Positions 1 to 8,646 of a DNA stretch of 64,000 nt are shown here, in pieces. Below the pieces are notes generated by a model. It was not told the DNA's origin. It saw only the letters and a list, made by a program, of their open reading frames with translations, and searched no databases. Position 1 is the first letter of the stretch. Every line of letters begins with the position of its first letter. Source of the DNA: Bradyrhizobium sp. Y36 (lineage in GTDB: Bacteria > Pseudomonadota > Alphaproteobacteria > Rhizobiales > Xanthobacteraceae); contig NZ_NWTI01000001.1 of NCBI RefSeq assembly GCF_002531575.1, forward strand, positions 331,501 through 395,500, written 5' to 3'. Made by a program: the position numbers and the translations under genes.

Positions 1-260
1 CGCTCGCGGTCGGTGTAGAGGGGGGATTCGCGCCAGGCATTGAGAAGATAAAGCCGCTGCTCCGTCTCGCCGCGCTTGCGGGCGTCCTCGGTATGGACCG
101 CGATGCAGTAGGCGCAACCGTTGATTTGCGATGCACGTGTCTTGACCAGTTCGATCAGGGATTGCTCCAGGCCGCTCGCCTTGATCTGGGTTTCGACCGC
201 GACCAGGGCTTTGAACGTCTCGGGCGCAGCCTGATAGTAGTTCATGCGAGGCTTCATCAT
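1..260 (-). CDS. AhpD-like carboxymuconolactone decarboxylase family protein (partial, C-terminus outside window)
   Basis: The visible N-terminal ~86 residues begin MMKPRMNYYQ and contain the family's redox motif CAYC followed by IAVHTEDA. This is the CxxC...H arrangement of AhpD-type peroxidase/CMD folds. Such proteins form small helical oligomers and act as alkylhydroperoxidase-like reductants. The start is supported by an AGGAGAAT ribosome site just upstream. The gene follows the EmrB-like gene by 28 bp on the same strand, so it is probably the last gene of that efflux operon. The C-terminal part lies beyond position 1. The family is secure; the physiological substrate is unknown. Confidence 0.85.
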   Translation of the reverse strand, partial: MMKPRMNYYQAAPETFKALVAVETQIKASGLEQSLIELVKTRASQINGCAYCIAVHTEDARKRGETEQRLYLLNAWRESPLYTDRE

Positions 261-288
261 TATTCTCCTTTTGGTTGAGTTTATCATG

Positions 289-1905
289 CTAGTGCGCGCC
301 ATCTCTGGCAAGATGGCTTGGCTTCTTCAGAAAGAACACGGCGATCAGGGCGATGATCAGCGCCATGCCGAGCAGGTAGAAGGTGTCGCTGAAGGCGAAG
401 ATGTAAGCCTGCTTCTGCACGATACGGCCAACCGCGACATAGGCGCGATGCGCGGCGTCTGCACGGTCGAGAATGCCATGGCTGACGAAATATTGCGTGA
501 GCTGTTCCAGTCGCGTGCGGGTGGCCTGCTCGAACACCGAGACCGACTGCATCAGCACGTTGGAGTGATATTGCTCGCGCTTGGTCAGCACGGTTTGCAG
601 CAGTGCGATGCCGACGGCGCCGCCGAGATTGCGCATCATGTTGAACAGGCCGGAGGCGGAACCCGCATTCTCGGCCTCGATCCCAGCGGTCGCGACCGCC
701 GACAACGGTGCCATCACCAGCGCCTGGCCGATGGCGCGGACGACGTTGGGCCACAGCAGCTGGTCGGCGGCGTAGTCGCTGGTCATATAGATGTTCATGA
801 AGTTCGAGGCCGAGAACAGCACGAAGCCGACGCCGATCACGATGCGCGCGTCGAATTTCTGCATCAGCCGCGGCACCAGCGGGATCAGCACGAGCTGCGG
901 CAGCCCGGTCCAGGCCAGCACCATGCCGATCTGCTCCGCGTTGTAGCCCTGGATGCGTGCCAGATATTGCGGGAGGATGAACACCGAGCCGTACAGTGCG
1001 ACGCCGAGTAGGAAGTTCGCCAGCATGCCGAAGCCGAAATTGCGGCGGGCGAGCAGGCGCAGGTTGAGCAGCGGCTTTTTCACCGTGAGTTCGATGATGA
1101 AGAAGGTGGTCAGCGCCACGACCGCGATCGCCGACAGCTTGACGATGAAGGGCGAGCCGAACCAGTCGTCCTTGTTGCCTTCCTCGAGCACGGTCTGGAG
1201 GGCGGAGAGCCCGATGGCCATGGTGATGATGCCGGCCCAGTCGCCCTCGCGCAGCAGCGCCAGCTTCATCGGCCTCGCCTCGAGCGCGTACCAGAGCATG
1301 CCGACCATGACCGCGCCGGGGACGAGGTTGACGTAGAAGATGTACTCCCAGCCGAAATTCTCGGTGAGATAGCCGCCGATGGTCGGGCCGATCGCGGGAG
1401 CGAACGTCGCGGACAGCGCGAACAACGCAAGACCGACCGGCTGCTTTCCGCGCGGCAGCAGCGTGATGATCAGCGTGAACGCCATCGGGATCAGAACACC
1501 GCCGGTGAATCCCTGCACGGCGCGCAGCACGATCATCTGCGGCAGGTCCTGCGCCAGCGCGCAAGCTGCCGACAGCAGCAGGAACAGGACCGCGTTGGTC
1601 AGAAGATAGATCCGAATCGAGAAGACCTGCGCGAGCCAGCCGGAGAGCGGGATCACCACGATCTCCGCGATCAGATAGGAGGTGGAGATCCAGCCGCCAT
1701 CGTCGATACCGGCGCCGATCGCGCCCTGGATGTCAGCGAGCGAGGCGTTGACGATCTGGATGTTCAGCACCGCCATGAAGGCGCCGAGCGTCGCGCCGAT
1801 CACCGCGATCCAGGTTTTTGCCGACACGGCCGGCGTCGCGGGAGCGGCTGGCGCGGCGATGTTGGCGATGGATGCGGCGTTGACTGTCGGTTGAAGCGTG
1901 CTCAT
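289..1905 (-). CDS. DHA2-family MFS multidrug efflux permease (EmrB/QacA type)
   Basis: The 538-residue protein has about 14 predicted membrane segments. It opens with an Ala-rich tail, then TM1 with IAVIGATLGAFMAVLN. The antiporter motif C (GPTIGGYL) lies near residue 170. Length and segment number fit DHA2 drug:H+ antiporters. These pair with a periplasmic adaptor, and the EmrA-like gene lies 117 bp upstream on the same strand. I chose the ATG at 1905 because GAGACGAGG lies just upstream; a frame-open extension to 2001 has no conserved look. It probably exports toxic organic compounds from the inner membrane. Substrate is not predictable. The divergent LysR gene is the likely regulator. Confidence 0.93.
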   Translation of the reverse strand: MSTLQPTVNAASIANIAAPAAPATPAVSAKTWIAVIGATLGAFMAVLNIQIVNASLADIQGAIGAGIDDGGWISTSYLIAEIVVIPLSGWLAQVFSIRIYLLTNAVLFLLLSAACALAQDLPQMIVLRAVQGFTGGVLIPMAFTLIITLLPRGKQPVGLALFALSATFAPAIGPTIGGYLTENFGWEYIFYVNLVPGAVMVGMLWYALEARPMKLALLREGDWAGIITMAIGLSALQTVLEEGNKDDWFGSPFIVKLSAIAVVALTTFFIIELTVKKPLLNLRLLARRNFGFGMLANFLLGVALYGSVFILPQYLARIQGYNAEQIGMVLAWTGLPQLVLIPLVPRLMQKFDARIVIGVGFVLFSASNFMNIYMTSDYAADQLLWPNVVRAIGQALVMAPLSAVATAGIEAENAGSASGLFNMMRNLGGAVGIALLQTVLTKREQYHSNVLMQSVSVFEQATRTRLEQLTQYFVSHGILDRADAAHRAYVAVGRIVQKQAYIFAFSDTFYLLGMALIIALIAVFFLKKPSHLARDGAH

Positions 1906-2022
1906 GGAAACCTCGTCTCGGATACGGAGACAGGATGCGTTAGACAGGTGGTCTCGATCATCGAGGAAGTTCTGGAAGGATCGTCCGGCAGGATTTGACA
2001 ATCCCGCCTGAGTCTTCCGGCT

Positions 2023-3204
2023 TCAACCGCCGTTCCGGCGAGGGGCGTTTTCAGCCAGATGCTTTGCGGTGTCGCGCTCTGCCAGCACCGTCTGCTTGGT
2101 GTCGACGGTCGGCACCGCCGACATGCCGGGGCGGAGCAGGCCGATCAGGCTGTGGTCGTCGAGCACGATCTTCACGGGAACACGCTGCACGATCTTGGTG
2201 AAGTTGCCGGTGGCGTTGTCCGGCGGCAGGAGCGCGAATTCGAGCCCGCTGGCCGGCGACAGGCTGTCGACATGGCCGCGCAGGGTCCGGTTACGGAAAC
2301 TGTCGACGTGCAGCTCGACCGGCTGGCCGGGGCGCACATGCGTCAGCTGCGTCTCCTTGAAGTTCGCGACGACATAGACCGCATCGAGCGGCACCACGGC
2401 CATCAATTGCGTGCCGGCCTGGACGTATTGGCCGACGCGCAGTGCGCGCGCCCCGACCGTGCCGTCGACAGGTGCAGTGATCTCGGTATAGGACAGGTTC
2501 AGCGCCGCCTGCTGTGCGACCGCGCGGGCCCGCTCGAGCTGGGCGGCGGCCTGGGCGCGCTGGGTGGTGAGCACGTCGACCTTGCGTTGCGCGGCCACGA
2601 GGCCGGATTTGGCATGCTGCAGCTGTGCGCTGCTGGCGCGCAGGGCCGCGTCAGTCTGCTGTGCGCGCTGGATGGTGCCGGAGCCCGACTTCATCAGATC
2701 GTCGTAGCGGGCGCGCTCCTCCTGCGCGAATTTGAGGTTGGCGTCCGCTGCCGCAACATCGGCGGTGCTTTGCTCGATGATCGGTTGCTGGAGCTCGAGC
2801 TGGGCATCGATGTTGCGCACCGAGGCTTCGCCGGCGGCGATATCGGCGCGGGCCTGCTCCAGCGCCGCCTTGAAGTCGCGATCGTCGATCTTGGCGAGAA
2901 GCTGGCCGGCTCTGACCTTCTCGTTGTCGCCCACCAGCACCTTGGCGATATAGCCGGAGACCTTTGGTGCGACGATCGTGGAGTCCGCCTTCACATAGGC
3001 GTCGTCGGTCGTCTCGAGGTAGCGACCGTTGGTCCAGTAGTCGTGCCCGTAATAGGCCGCGGCCGCCGTGCCCGCGAGCAGCGCAAGCACCAGCGCCGCG
3101 CGCCGAACCATATTCCGGGGCGGGGCACCCGGCTTCGCCTTGGAATAATCATCAGGAATTTCAATTGCTTGCTGAAAGTTATCGGTGCGGGGCATCTCGG
3201 ACAT
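2023..3204 (-). CDS. HlyD/EmrA-family periplasmic adaptor subunit of efflux system
   Basis: The 393-residue protein has a short cytoplasmic tail, one membrane anchor at about residues 33-52, a first lipoyl half (STIVAPKVSGYIAKV, ~80-95), a long Ala/Gln-rich coiled-coil hairpin (~115-215) and the second lipoyl half (ITAPVDGTVGARALRVGQY, ~240). This is the EmrA layout. The adaptor bridges the inner-membrane EmrB-like pump to an outer-membrane channel, which is not encoded here. The ATG is preceded by AAGGAAT. It is first in the emrA-emrB-ahpD-like operon, and its upstream region is shared with the divergent LysR gene and carries two inverted repeats. Confidence 0.93.
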   Translation of the reverse strand: MSEMPRTDNFQQAIEIPDDYSKAKPGAPPRNMVRRAALVLALLAGTAAAAYYGHDYWTNGRYLETTDDAYVKADSTIVAPKVSGYIAKVLVGDNEKVRAGQLLAKIDDRDFKAALEQARADIAAGEASVRNIDAQLELQQPIIEQSTADVAAADANLKFAQEERARYDDLMKSGSGTIQRAQQTDAALRASSAQLQHAKSGLVAAQRKVDVLTTQRAQAAAQLERARAVAQQAALNLSYTEITAPVDGTVGARALRVGQYVQAGTQLMAVVPLDAVYVVANFKETQLTHVRPGQPVELHVDSFRNRTLRGHVDSLSPASGLEFALLPPDNATGNFTKIVQRVPVKIVLDDHSLIGLLRPGMSAVPTVDTKQTVLAERDTAKHLAENAPRRNGG

Positions 3205-3277
3205 GGCGGTATTCCTTTTCGGCTCGCCGGGAATATCGGTCTTTCCAGTTCAAGCGATAATTGGCGAAATGCAGGAA

Positions 3278-3304
3278 GGATTATCCGCCAGCAGCGGATA
3301 GTCC
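3278..3304. promoter_or_regulatory. Imperfect inverted repeat upstream of the efflux operon
   Basis: GGATTATCCGC and GCGGATAGTCC face each other across a 5-nt gap with one mismatch. They lie 74 bp upstream of the emrA-like start. This is a possible operator for the divergent LysR regulator, or a leader hairpin; the function is inferred from position only. Confidence 0.4.
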
Positions 3305-3453
3305 GAGGCTGCATCTTGACCTCAGTGGTGTACCGAGCCAGCCCGGCGAGTGCGCCAGAGCGATTGCCGTCCCTGTCGTACGATTGCGGCAAACGCGTCT
3401 GGGTCCTGCCGCACGCGAGGCTCTGGGCGGGGTGGGACCCGTTTCCAGGATCT

Positions 3454-3491
3454 GATAGATAATCGAGGGGTATCCCCAGCGATTATCTATC
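3454..3491. promoter_or_regulatory. 38-bp near-perfect palindrome in the LysR/efflux divergent promoter
   Basis: Outer arms GATAGATAATCG (3454-3465) and CGATTATCTATC (3480-3491) are perfectly complementary, and an inner GGGG-TAT-CCCC dyad lies between them. The palindrome ends 22 bp before the LysR start codon. That is the usual place for an autoregulatory LysR site controlling both divergent units. The rest of 3205-3513 (309 bp) holds no gene. Confidence 0.6.
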
Positions 3492-3513
3492 CAGAGCGGA
3501 CAATCACGCAGCC

Positions 3514-4425
3514 ATGGACCGATTGACCAGCCTCGAAGTGTTCAGCCGCGTGGTCGAGACCGGCGGCTTCTCCGCGGCAGCCCGCAAGCTCAACATGTCG
3601 ACCACCATGGTGAGCAATCACGTCCAGGCATTGGAAGACCGGCTCGGGGTGAGGCTGCTTCACCGCACCACGCGCAAGGTCAACCTTACGGAGATCGGCA
3701 AGGCCTATTACGACCGCTGCGTCCAGATCCTGGCGGACATTGAACAGGCCGACGACATCGCGGGTGAATTGCAGTCGGTGCCCCGCGGCACGCTGCGCAT
3801 TCACGTCGCCACCCATATGGTGCCGTTCGTGACGCCGGTGGTGGCGAGGCTGCTGTCCACCTATCCGGAGCTCAAGATCGATCTGCGCATGGGTGAGGCC
3901 GACGTCGATCTCATCGAGGAAGGCTATGATGTTGCCCTGCGCATGACCCCGCCGCCGGATTCGAGCCTGATCGTGCGGAGCCTCGCCACCTGGCGCCACG
4001 TGCTGTGCTGTTCCCACGATTACATCGAGAGGCACGGCCGGGTGCAGAAACTCGACGAGCTCACCACGCATAATTGCGGTCGTCATCTGAACTATCCGTT
4101 TGGCGACGAATGGCGCTTTCTCGACCGCAAGGGCGCCCCGGCGTCGGTCCGAATCTCGGGCAGCTTCGTCACCAACAGCGGGGAAGCGTTGCGAAAGGTC
4201 GCGCTGGAGGGAGCCGCGGTGTGCCTGATGGCCGGGTTTCTCATTCAAGACGACCTCGAAGCGGGCCATCTCGTGCGTCTGTTGCCGGAATATCGGACGG
4301 TCGAGCTGTCCATGAACGCGGTCTATCCGCATCGGCATCATCTGTCGGCGAAGGTCAGGACCTTCATCGACCTGCTCGTGCACCACAGCGCCGAACAGCA
4401 GAAGCTGATCAACCCGTATTCATGA
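3514..4425 (+). CDS. LysR-family transcriptional regulator, divergent from the efflux operon
   Basis: The 303-residue protein has the LysR N-terminal winged helix-turn-helix (residues ~1-60: GGFSAAARKLNMSTTMVSNH, then LEDRLGVRLLHRTTRKV). The C-terminal part is a substrate-binding-like effector domain. The close match of its HTH layout to the CrgA/PecT-type group suggests response to aromatic or toxic compounds, but the ligand cannot be read. It is transcribed away from the emrAB-like operon, with a 38-bp palindrome just upstream of its ATG. By the usual LysR logic it should autoregulate and control the pump (inference). It converges on the oxidoreductase gene that ends at 4487. Confidence 0.93.
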   Translation: MDRLTSLEVFSRVVETGGFSAAARKLNMSTTMVSNHVQALEDRLGVRLLHRTTRKVNLTEIGKAYYDRCVQILADIEQADDIAGELQSVPRGTLRIHVATHMVPFVTPVVARLLSTYPELKIDLRMGEADVDLIEEGYDVALRMTPPPDSSLIVRSLATWRHVLCCSHDYIERHGRVQKLDELTTHNCGRHLNYPFGDEWRFLDRKGAPASVRISGSFVTNSGEALRKVALEGAAVCLMAGFLIQDDLEAGHLVRLLPEYRTVELSMNAVYPHRHHLSAKVRTFIDLLVHHSAEQQKLINPYS

Positions 4426-4486
4426 GCGGCGCGGCGCCGGGCCAGAGGGTGGCAAGGCGCGCTTGCGCCGTGGACCCGGCTTTGCG

Positions 4487-7400
4487 TCAACTGGCGGCGC
4501 GCAGCCTTGCCGGCGATGGCGTGCGGAGTTCGTCAAACAGCCGCTCGACCTCCGTCTTCGCCTTCCCGATCGCGGTGTCCTTGACCGCGCCATAGCCGCG
4601 GATCTCCATCGGCGCCTCTGCAATTGCGATGAGGCTCGCAAGACGCGCTGTATCGAGCCCGCCGAGCAACCGTTCGATCACGCCTTCATACCAGGCGATC
4701 AGTTCGCGCTCGGCGCGCCGCTCGGAGGTGTAGCCGAACGGATCGAACGGCGTTCCGCGCAGCCCTTTCAATCGCGCCAGCACGGCGAGCGGCATCTCGA
4801 TCCACTGGCCGAAGGCGCGCTTGCGCGGACGTCCTCGTGCATCGCGCCGCGACGGCAGGAACGGCGGGGCGAGGTGATACTGGATGCTGAAGCCATCCTC
4901 GAATTCGCGCTTCAGCTCGTCGAGGAAGCCGCTTTGCATGTGCAGGCGCGCCACCTCGTACTCGTCCTTGTAGGCCATCAGCTTGAACAGGGCGCGTGCG
5001 ACGGCCTCGGTCAGCGCTTCGCTGTTCAGGGCAGCTTCGGCATGGCGGACCCTTGCGACGGTCGCTCGGTAGCGTGCCGCATAGCTGCCGTCCTGATAGG
5101 CGGTGAGGAAGTCGGCGCGACGGTCGATGATCTGGTCGAGCGTCTCGGTTGGGGGCGCCTCGGTCGGCGCCGGCAGGAAGTCCGGAGCGGACGCCGCGAT
5201 CCGGCCCCAGGCAAAGGCCTGCTTGTTGCGCTCGACCATGACGCCGTTGAGCTCGATCGCGCGCAGCAGCGCGGCAAGCGAAATCGGGATCAGCCCGCGC
5301 TGCCAGGCAAAGCCGAGCATGATGATATTGGCATAGACGGTATCGTCGAGCAGCCGGTCGGCCAGCGCATTGGCATCGAGCGTTCCGAGATTGTGCTCGC
5401 CGACGACCTGGCCAATGGCGCGCAGGCGGGCGGGGGAGGCGAGATCGGCATCGCGAAAGCGGACGACGTCGCCGGTCGGCATCTCTGCGGTGTTGACTGC
5501 GGCGCGCGTGCCCCGGCGATAGGTGCCGGATGCCTTCGGCGAAGAGCTGACGACCAGATCGCAGCCGATCAACGCATCGGCCGCACCCTGGTCGATGCGG
5601 ACCTGGTTCAGGGCCTCGGGGCTTGGTGCGAGGCGAATGTAGCTCAGCACGGGTCCGAACTTCTGCGCAAAGCCGGTGAAGTCCAGCACCGAAACGCCGC
5701 GGCGCTCAAGATGCGCGGCCATGCCGATCAGCGCGCCAACGGTGATCACGCCGGTGCCGCCGACGCCTGTCACGAGCAGGTCATAGGGGCGATCGAACGG
5801 TGCGGTGGCGGGCAGCGGAAGCGCAGCCGCATGGCCGACCGCGTCGATCTGGCTCGCGCTCTTCTTCCGGCGCGTCGCGCCCTCGACGGTCACGAAGCTT
5901 GGGCAGAAGCCGTTGAGACAGGAAAAATCCTTATTGCAGGCCGACAGATTGATCTGGCGCTTGCGGCCGAACGGCGTCTCCTTCGGCTCGACGCTGAGGC
6001 AATTGGATTCGACCGAGCAGTCGCCGCAGCCTTCGCAGACGAGATCGTTGATGTACGCGAAGCGCTTGGGATCGGCCATCTGCCCGCGCTTGCGCCGGCG
6101 CCGCTTCTCCGTGGCGCAAGTCTGCTGATAGATCAGGACGGACACGCCGGGAATGTCGCGCAGCTCGCGCTGCACGGCGTCCATCTCCTCGCGGGGATGA
6201 ATGGTGACGCCGCCGGGCAGGTCCGCCGGACTGAATTGCGCGGGATCGTCGGAGACCAGCGCGATGCGCGCCACGCCTTCGGCGCGAACGCTATGCGCGA
6301 TGGCCTGCACGCTGACGGGGCCGTCGACCGGCTGGCCGCCGGTCATCGCGACGGCATCGTTGAACAGGATCTTGTAGGTGATGTTCGCCTTGGCAGCGAC
6401 CGCCTGCCGGATCGCCATCGAGCCGGAATGGTAGTAGGTGCCTTCGCCGAGATTCTGGAAGACGTGCTTGTTGCCGGTGAAGCGTGACGAGGCCGCCCAG
6501 TTCACGCCCTCGCCACCCATCTGGATCAGCGAGGAGGTCTCGCGGTCCATCCAGCTCGCCATGAAGTGGCAGCCGATGCCGGCCAGCGCCTTCGATCCCT
6601 CGGGCACCTTGGTCGAGGTGTTGTGCGGGCAACCCGAGCAGAAATAGGGCGTGCGCGTTGCGCCCGACACGTTGATGGTGCGGGACGCCTCCGGCAACAG
6701 CGCGGCGGCGCGCGCGGCCAGATTGAGGCCCGGAAACATCGGGTCGAGCCGCCGCGCCAGCACGGACGCCAGTGCGCGCGGCGACAATTCGCCGATCCAG
6801 GAGATCAGCCTTGCCCCGGTCTCGTCGTGCTTGCCCACCATGCGCTCGGGCTTGCTGCCGGGATAGTCGTAGAAATATTCCTTGAACTGGCTCTCGATGA
6901 TGCCGCGCTTCTCCTCGACCACGAGGATCTCGCGCTTGCCCTTCACGAAATCCATGGCGTCATGCAGCGCCAGCGGCCAGACCATGCCGACCTTGTAGAC
7001 GTCGATGCCGATGCTGCGGCAGGCGGCTTCATCGAGGCCCATCAGCCGCAGCGCTTCCATCAGATCGAGATGCGCCTTGCCCGTCGTGACGATGCCGTAG
7101 GTCGCGTCCTTGATGTCGTAGATGCGGCGGTCGATCGGATTGGCCTTGGCGAAGGCGTAGACCGCGTGCTTCTTGGCCTCCAGCCGTTCCTCGATCTGCG
7201 GGCCCGGCAGATCGGGCCAGCGATAATGCAAGCCACCCGGCGGCGGCGTGAAGTCGGGTGTGCGGAAGGCACGCGGAGGTCGGAGCGCGACGGAGGCGCC
7301 GGACTCCACTATTTCGGAGATCGCCTTGAAGCCGACCCACATGCCGGAGAAGCGGCTGAGCGCATAGCCATACTCGCCGAATTCCAGATACTCGCTGACG

Positions 7401-7936
7401 CTGGCCGGATGCAGCGTCGGCATGAACCAGCTCATGAAGGCGACGTCGGACTGGTGCGGCATCGAGGAGGACACGCAGCCATGGTCGTCGCCGGCGACCA
7501 CCAGCACGCCGCCATGCGGCGAGGAGCCATAGGCATTGCCGTGCTTGAGCGCATCGCCGGAACGGTCGACGCCGGGGCCCTTGCCGTACCAGAGCCCGAA
7601 CACGCCATCGACCTCGCGGTCGCCTTGCGTCTCGACCTGTTGCGAGCCGAGCACCGCGGTCGCCGCCAGGTCTTCGTTGACCGCCGGCAGGAACTCGATG
7701 CGGTCCCGCTTCAGCCGTTCCTGGATGCGCCACAGCTCGAGATCGACGCCGCCGAGCGGCGAGCCGCGATAGCCGGAGATGAAGCCGGCGGTGCTGAGGC
7801 CGCTCCCGCGGTCGCGCCTCGCCTGATCGAGCGCGATGCGGACGATGGCCTGCGTCCCCGTGAGAAAGACACGGCCGTCCTCGCGGTCGTAGCGGTCGGA
7901 GAGCTCGTAAGCATCGAGTGACGGAATGGCGTCCAT
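4487..7936 (-). CDS. Fused indolepyruvate ferredoxin oxidoreductase (alpha-beta fusion)
   Basis: This 1149-residue protein joins the IorA- and IorB-like parts in one chain. Order: N-terminal pyrimidine-binding domain (GYRGSPLGGVDLELW, ~55); FCSGCPHNTST and a thiamine-diphosphate domain (GIGCHFMASWMDRE, GGEGVNWAA, ~450-490); an Fe-S region (CEGCGDCSVESNC, then further Cys at CNKDFSCLNGFC, ~635-680); and a gamma-type domain beginning VTGVGGTGVITVG (~720). Such fused enzymes oxidatively decarboxylate aryl- or branched 2-oxo acids to acyl-CoA, passing electrons to ferredoxin, in amino-acid breakdown. The Lrp/AsnC regulator is divergent from it, which fits that role. Length matches the fused proteobacterial form. 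Exact substrate is not determined. Confidence 0.93.
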   Translation of the reverse strand: MDAIPSLDAYELSDRYDREDGRVFLTGTQAIVRIALDQARRDRGSGLSTAGFISGYRGSPLGGVDLELWRIQERLKRDRIEFLPAVNEDLAATAVLGSQQVETQGDREVDGVFGLWYGKGPGVDRSGDALKHGNAYGSSPHGGVLVVAGDDHGCVSSSMPHQSDVAFMSWFMPTLHPASVSEYLEFGEYGYALSRFSGMWVGFKAISEIVESGASVALRPPRAFRTPDFTPPPGGLHYRWPDLPGPQIEERLEAKKHAVYAFAKANPIDRRIYDIKDATYGIVTTGKAHLDLMEALRLMGLDEAACRSIGIDVYKVGMVWPLALHDAMDFVKGKREILVVEEKRGIIESQFKEYFYDYPGSKPERMVGKHDETGARLISWIGELSPRALASVLARRLDPMFPGLNLAARAAALLPEASRTINVSGATRTPYFCSGCPHNTSTKVPEGSKALAGIGCHFMASWMDRETSSLIQMGGEGVNWAASSRFTGNKHVFQNLGEGTYYHSGSMAIRQAVAAKANITYKILFNDAVAMTGGQPVDGPVSVQAIAHSVRAEGVARIALVSDDPAQFSPADLPGGVTIHPREEMDAVQRELRDIPGVSVLIYQQTCATEKRRRRKRGQMADPKRFAYINDLVCEGCGDCSVESNCLSVEPKETPFGRKRQINLSACNKDFSCLNGFCPSFVTVEGATRRKKSASQIDAVGHAAALPLPATAPFDRPYDLLVTGVGGTGVITVGALIGMAAHLERRGVSVLDFTGFAQKFGPVLSYIRLAPSPEALNQVRIDQGAADALIGCDLVVSSSPKASGTYRRGTRAAVNTAEMPTGDVVRFRDADLASPARLRAIGQVVGEHNLGTLDANALADRLLDDTVYANIIMLGFAWQRGLIPISLAALLRAIELNGVMVERNKQAFAWGRIAASAPDFLPAPTEAPPTETLDQIIDRRADFLTAYQDGSYAARYRATVARVRHAEAALNSEALTEAVARALFKLMAYKDEYEVARLHMQSGFLDELKREFEDGFSIQYHLAPPFLPSRRDARGRPRKRAFGQWIEMPLAVLARLKGLRGTPFDPFGYTSERRAERELIAWYEGVIERLLGGLDTARLASLIAIAEAPMEIRGYGAVKDTAIGKAKTEVERLFDELRTPSPARLRAAS

Positions 7937-8086
7937 GGCGGACCTCGCGCGGCATCCTGCCGATGACGGAAGGGTATGCCGGGAATGCTGGTAGGTCTTG
8001 CCTATTCACCCGGTATTGATCGATAATCCGGTAAAATTTTGCGGAAGATGGCACAATTCGGTAGAAATTACCGCGGCGGGGGTTAC

Positions 8087-8542
8087 ATGATTGAAGACCA
8101 GGATACGCGGATTCTCGCCCATCTCCAGAAGGACGGCCGGGCTACCAACCAGCAACTCGCCGATGAGGTCGGCATGTCCACCTCCGCCTGCTGGCGCCGC
8201 GTGCGCGCGCTGGAGGAGAGCGGCGTCATCCGCGGCTATGCAGCGCTGGTCGCGCGCGATCAGGCGGGCTTTGCGATGTCCGCCATTCTCCACGTCTCGC
8301 TGGAGCGGCATGACGCGAAATTCGTCGACGAATTCGTGGCCAGAGTCACGACGCGCCGCGAGGTGCTGGAATGTTTCGCGACCACGGGCGACGCCGATTA
8401 TCATCTGCGCGTCGTCGTGCAGGACATGGCGGCCTACAACCGCTTCCTCGACGAGTTCATGTTCCGTATCCCCGGCATCCGTTATGTCCGCAGCAACGTG
8501 GTGCTGAAGGAGATCAAGACGAGCGTGGCGCTGCCGTTTTGA
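8087..8542 (+). CDS. Lrp/AsnC-family transcriptional regulator
   Basis: The 151-residue protein has an AsnC-type HTH (residues ~1-60, NQQLADEVGMSTSACWRRVR) followed by a RAM/ligand-binding alpha-beta domain, the standard Lrp length. I chose the ATG at 8087 after the G-rich CGGCGGGGG. The in-frame ATG at 8039 would add 16 atypical residues lying in the AT-rich probable operator. It is divergent from the indolepyruvate oxidoreductase across 150 bp, so it most likely senses an amino acid or 2-oxo acid and controls that gene (inference). A REPIN begins 16 bp after its stop. Confidence 0.93.
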   Translation: MIEDQDTRILAHLQKDGRATNQQLADEVGMSTSACWRRVRALEESGVIRGYAALVARDQAGFAMSAILHVSLERHDAKFVDEFVARVTTRREVLECFATTGDADYHLRVVVQDMAAYNRFLDEFMFRIPGIRYVRSNVVLKEIKTSVALPF

Positions 8543-8557
8543 CACACGGGAAGTGCC

Positions 8558-8646
8558 GTAGGGTGGGCAAAGCGAAGCGTGCCCACGAGCTTTCACAACG
8601 GAAACGGATCGTGGGCACGGCGCAAGAGCGCCTTTGCCCACCCTAC
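8558..8646. repeat. Solo REPIN (two inverted GTAG-REPs)
   Basis: The 89-bp element has perfect 15-bp terminal inverted repeats, GTAGGGTGGGCAAAG and CTTTGCCCACCCTAC. Each end folds into a REP hairpin with stem GTGGGCA/TGCCCAC. The spacer differs from that of the tandem array at 31.4 kb, but the ends are the same. It sits between the convergent Lrp and FAH genes, and its right end supplies the FAH stop codon. It is a likely substrate of the RAYT at 31969. Confidence 0.85.

Noticed and set aside
4463..6487. 674-residue ORF on plus strand
   Set aside because: It is a shadow of the oxidoreductase gene on the other strand: high-GC DNA leaves long antisense frames. It has no ribosome site and composition is Arg/Ala/Gly-rich without motifs.
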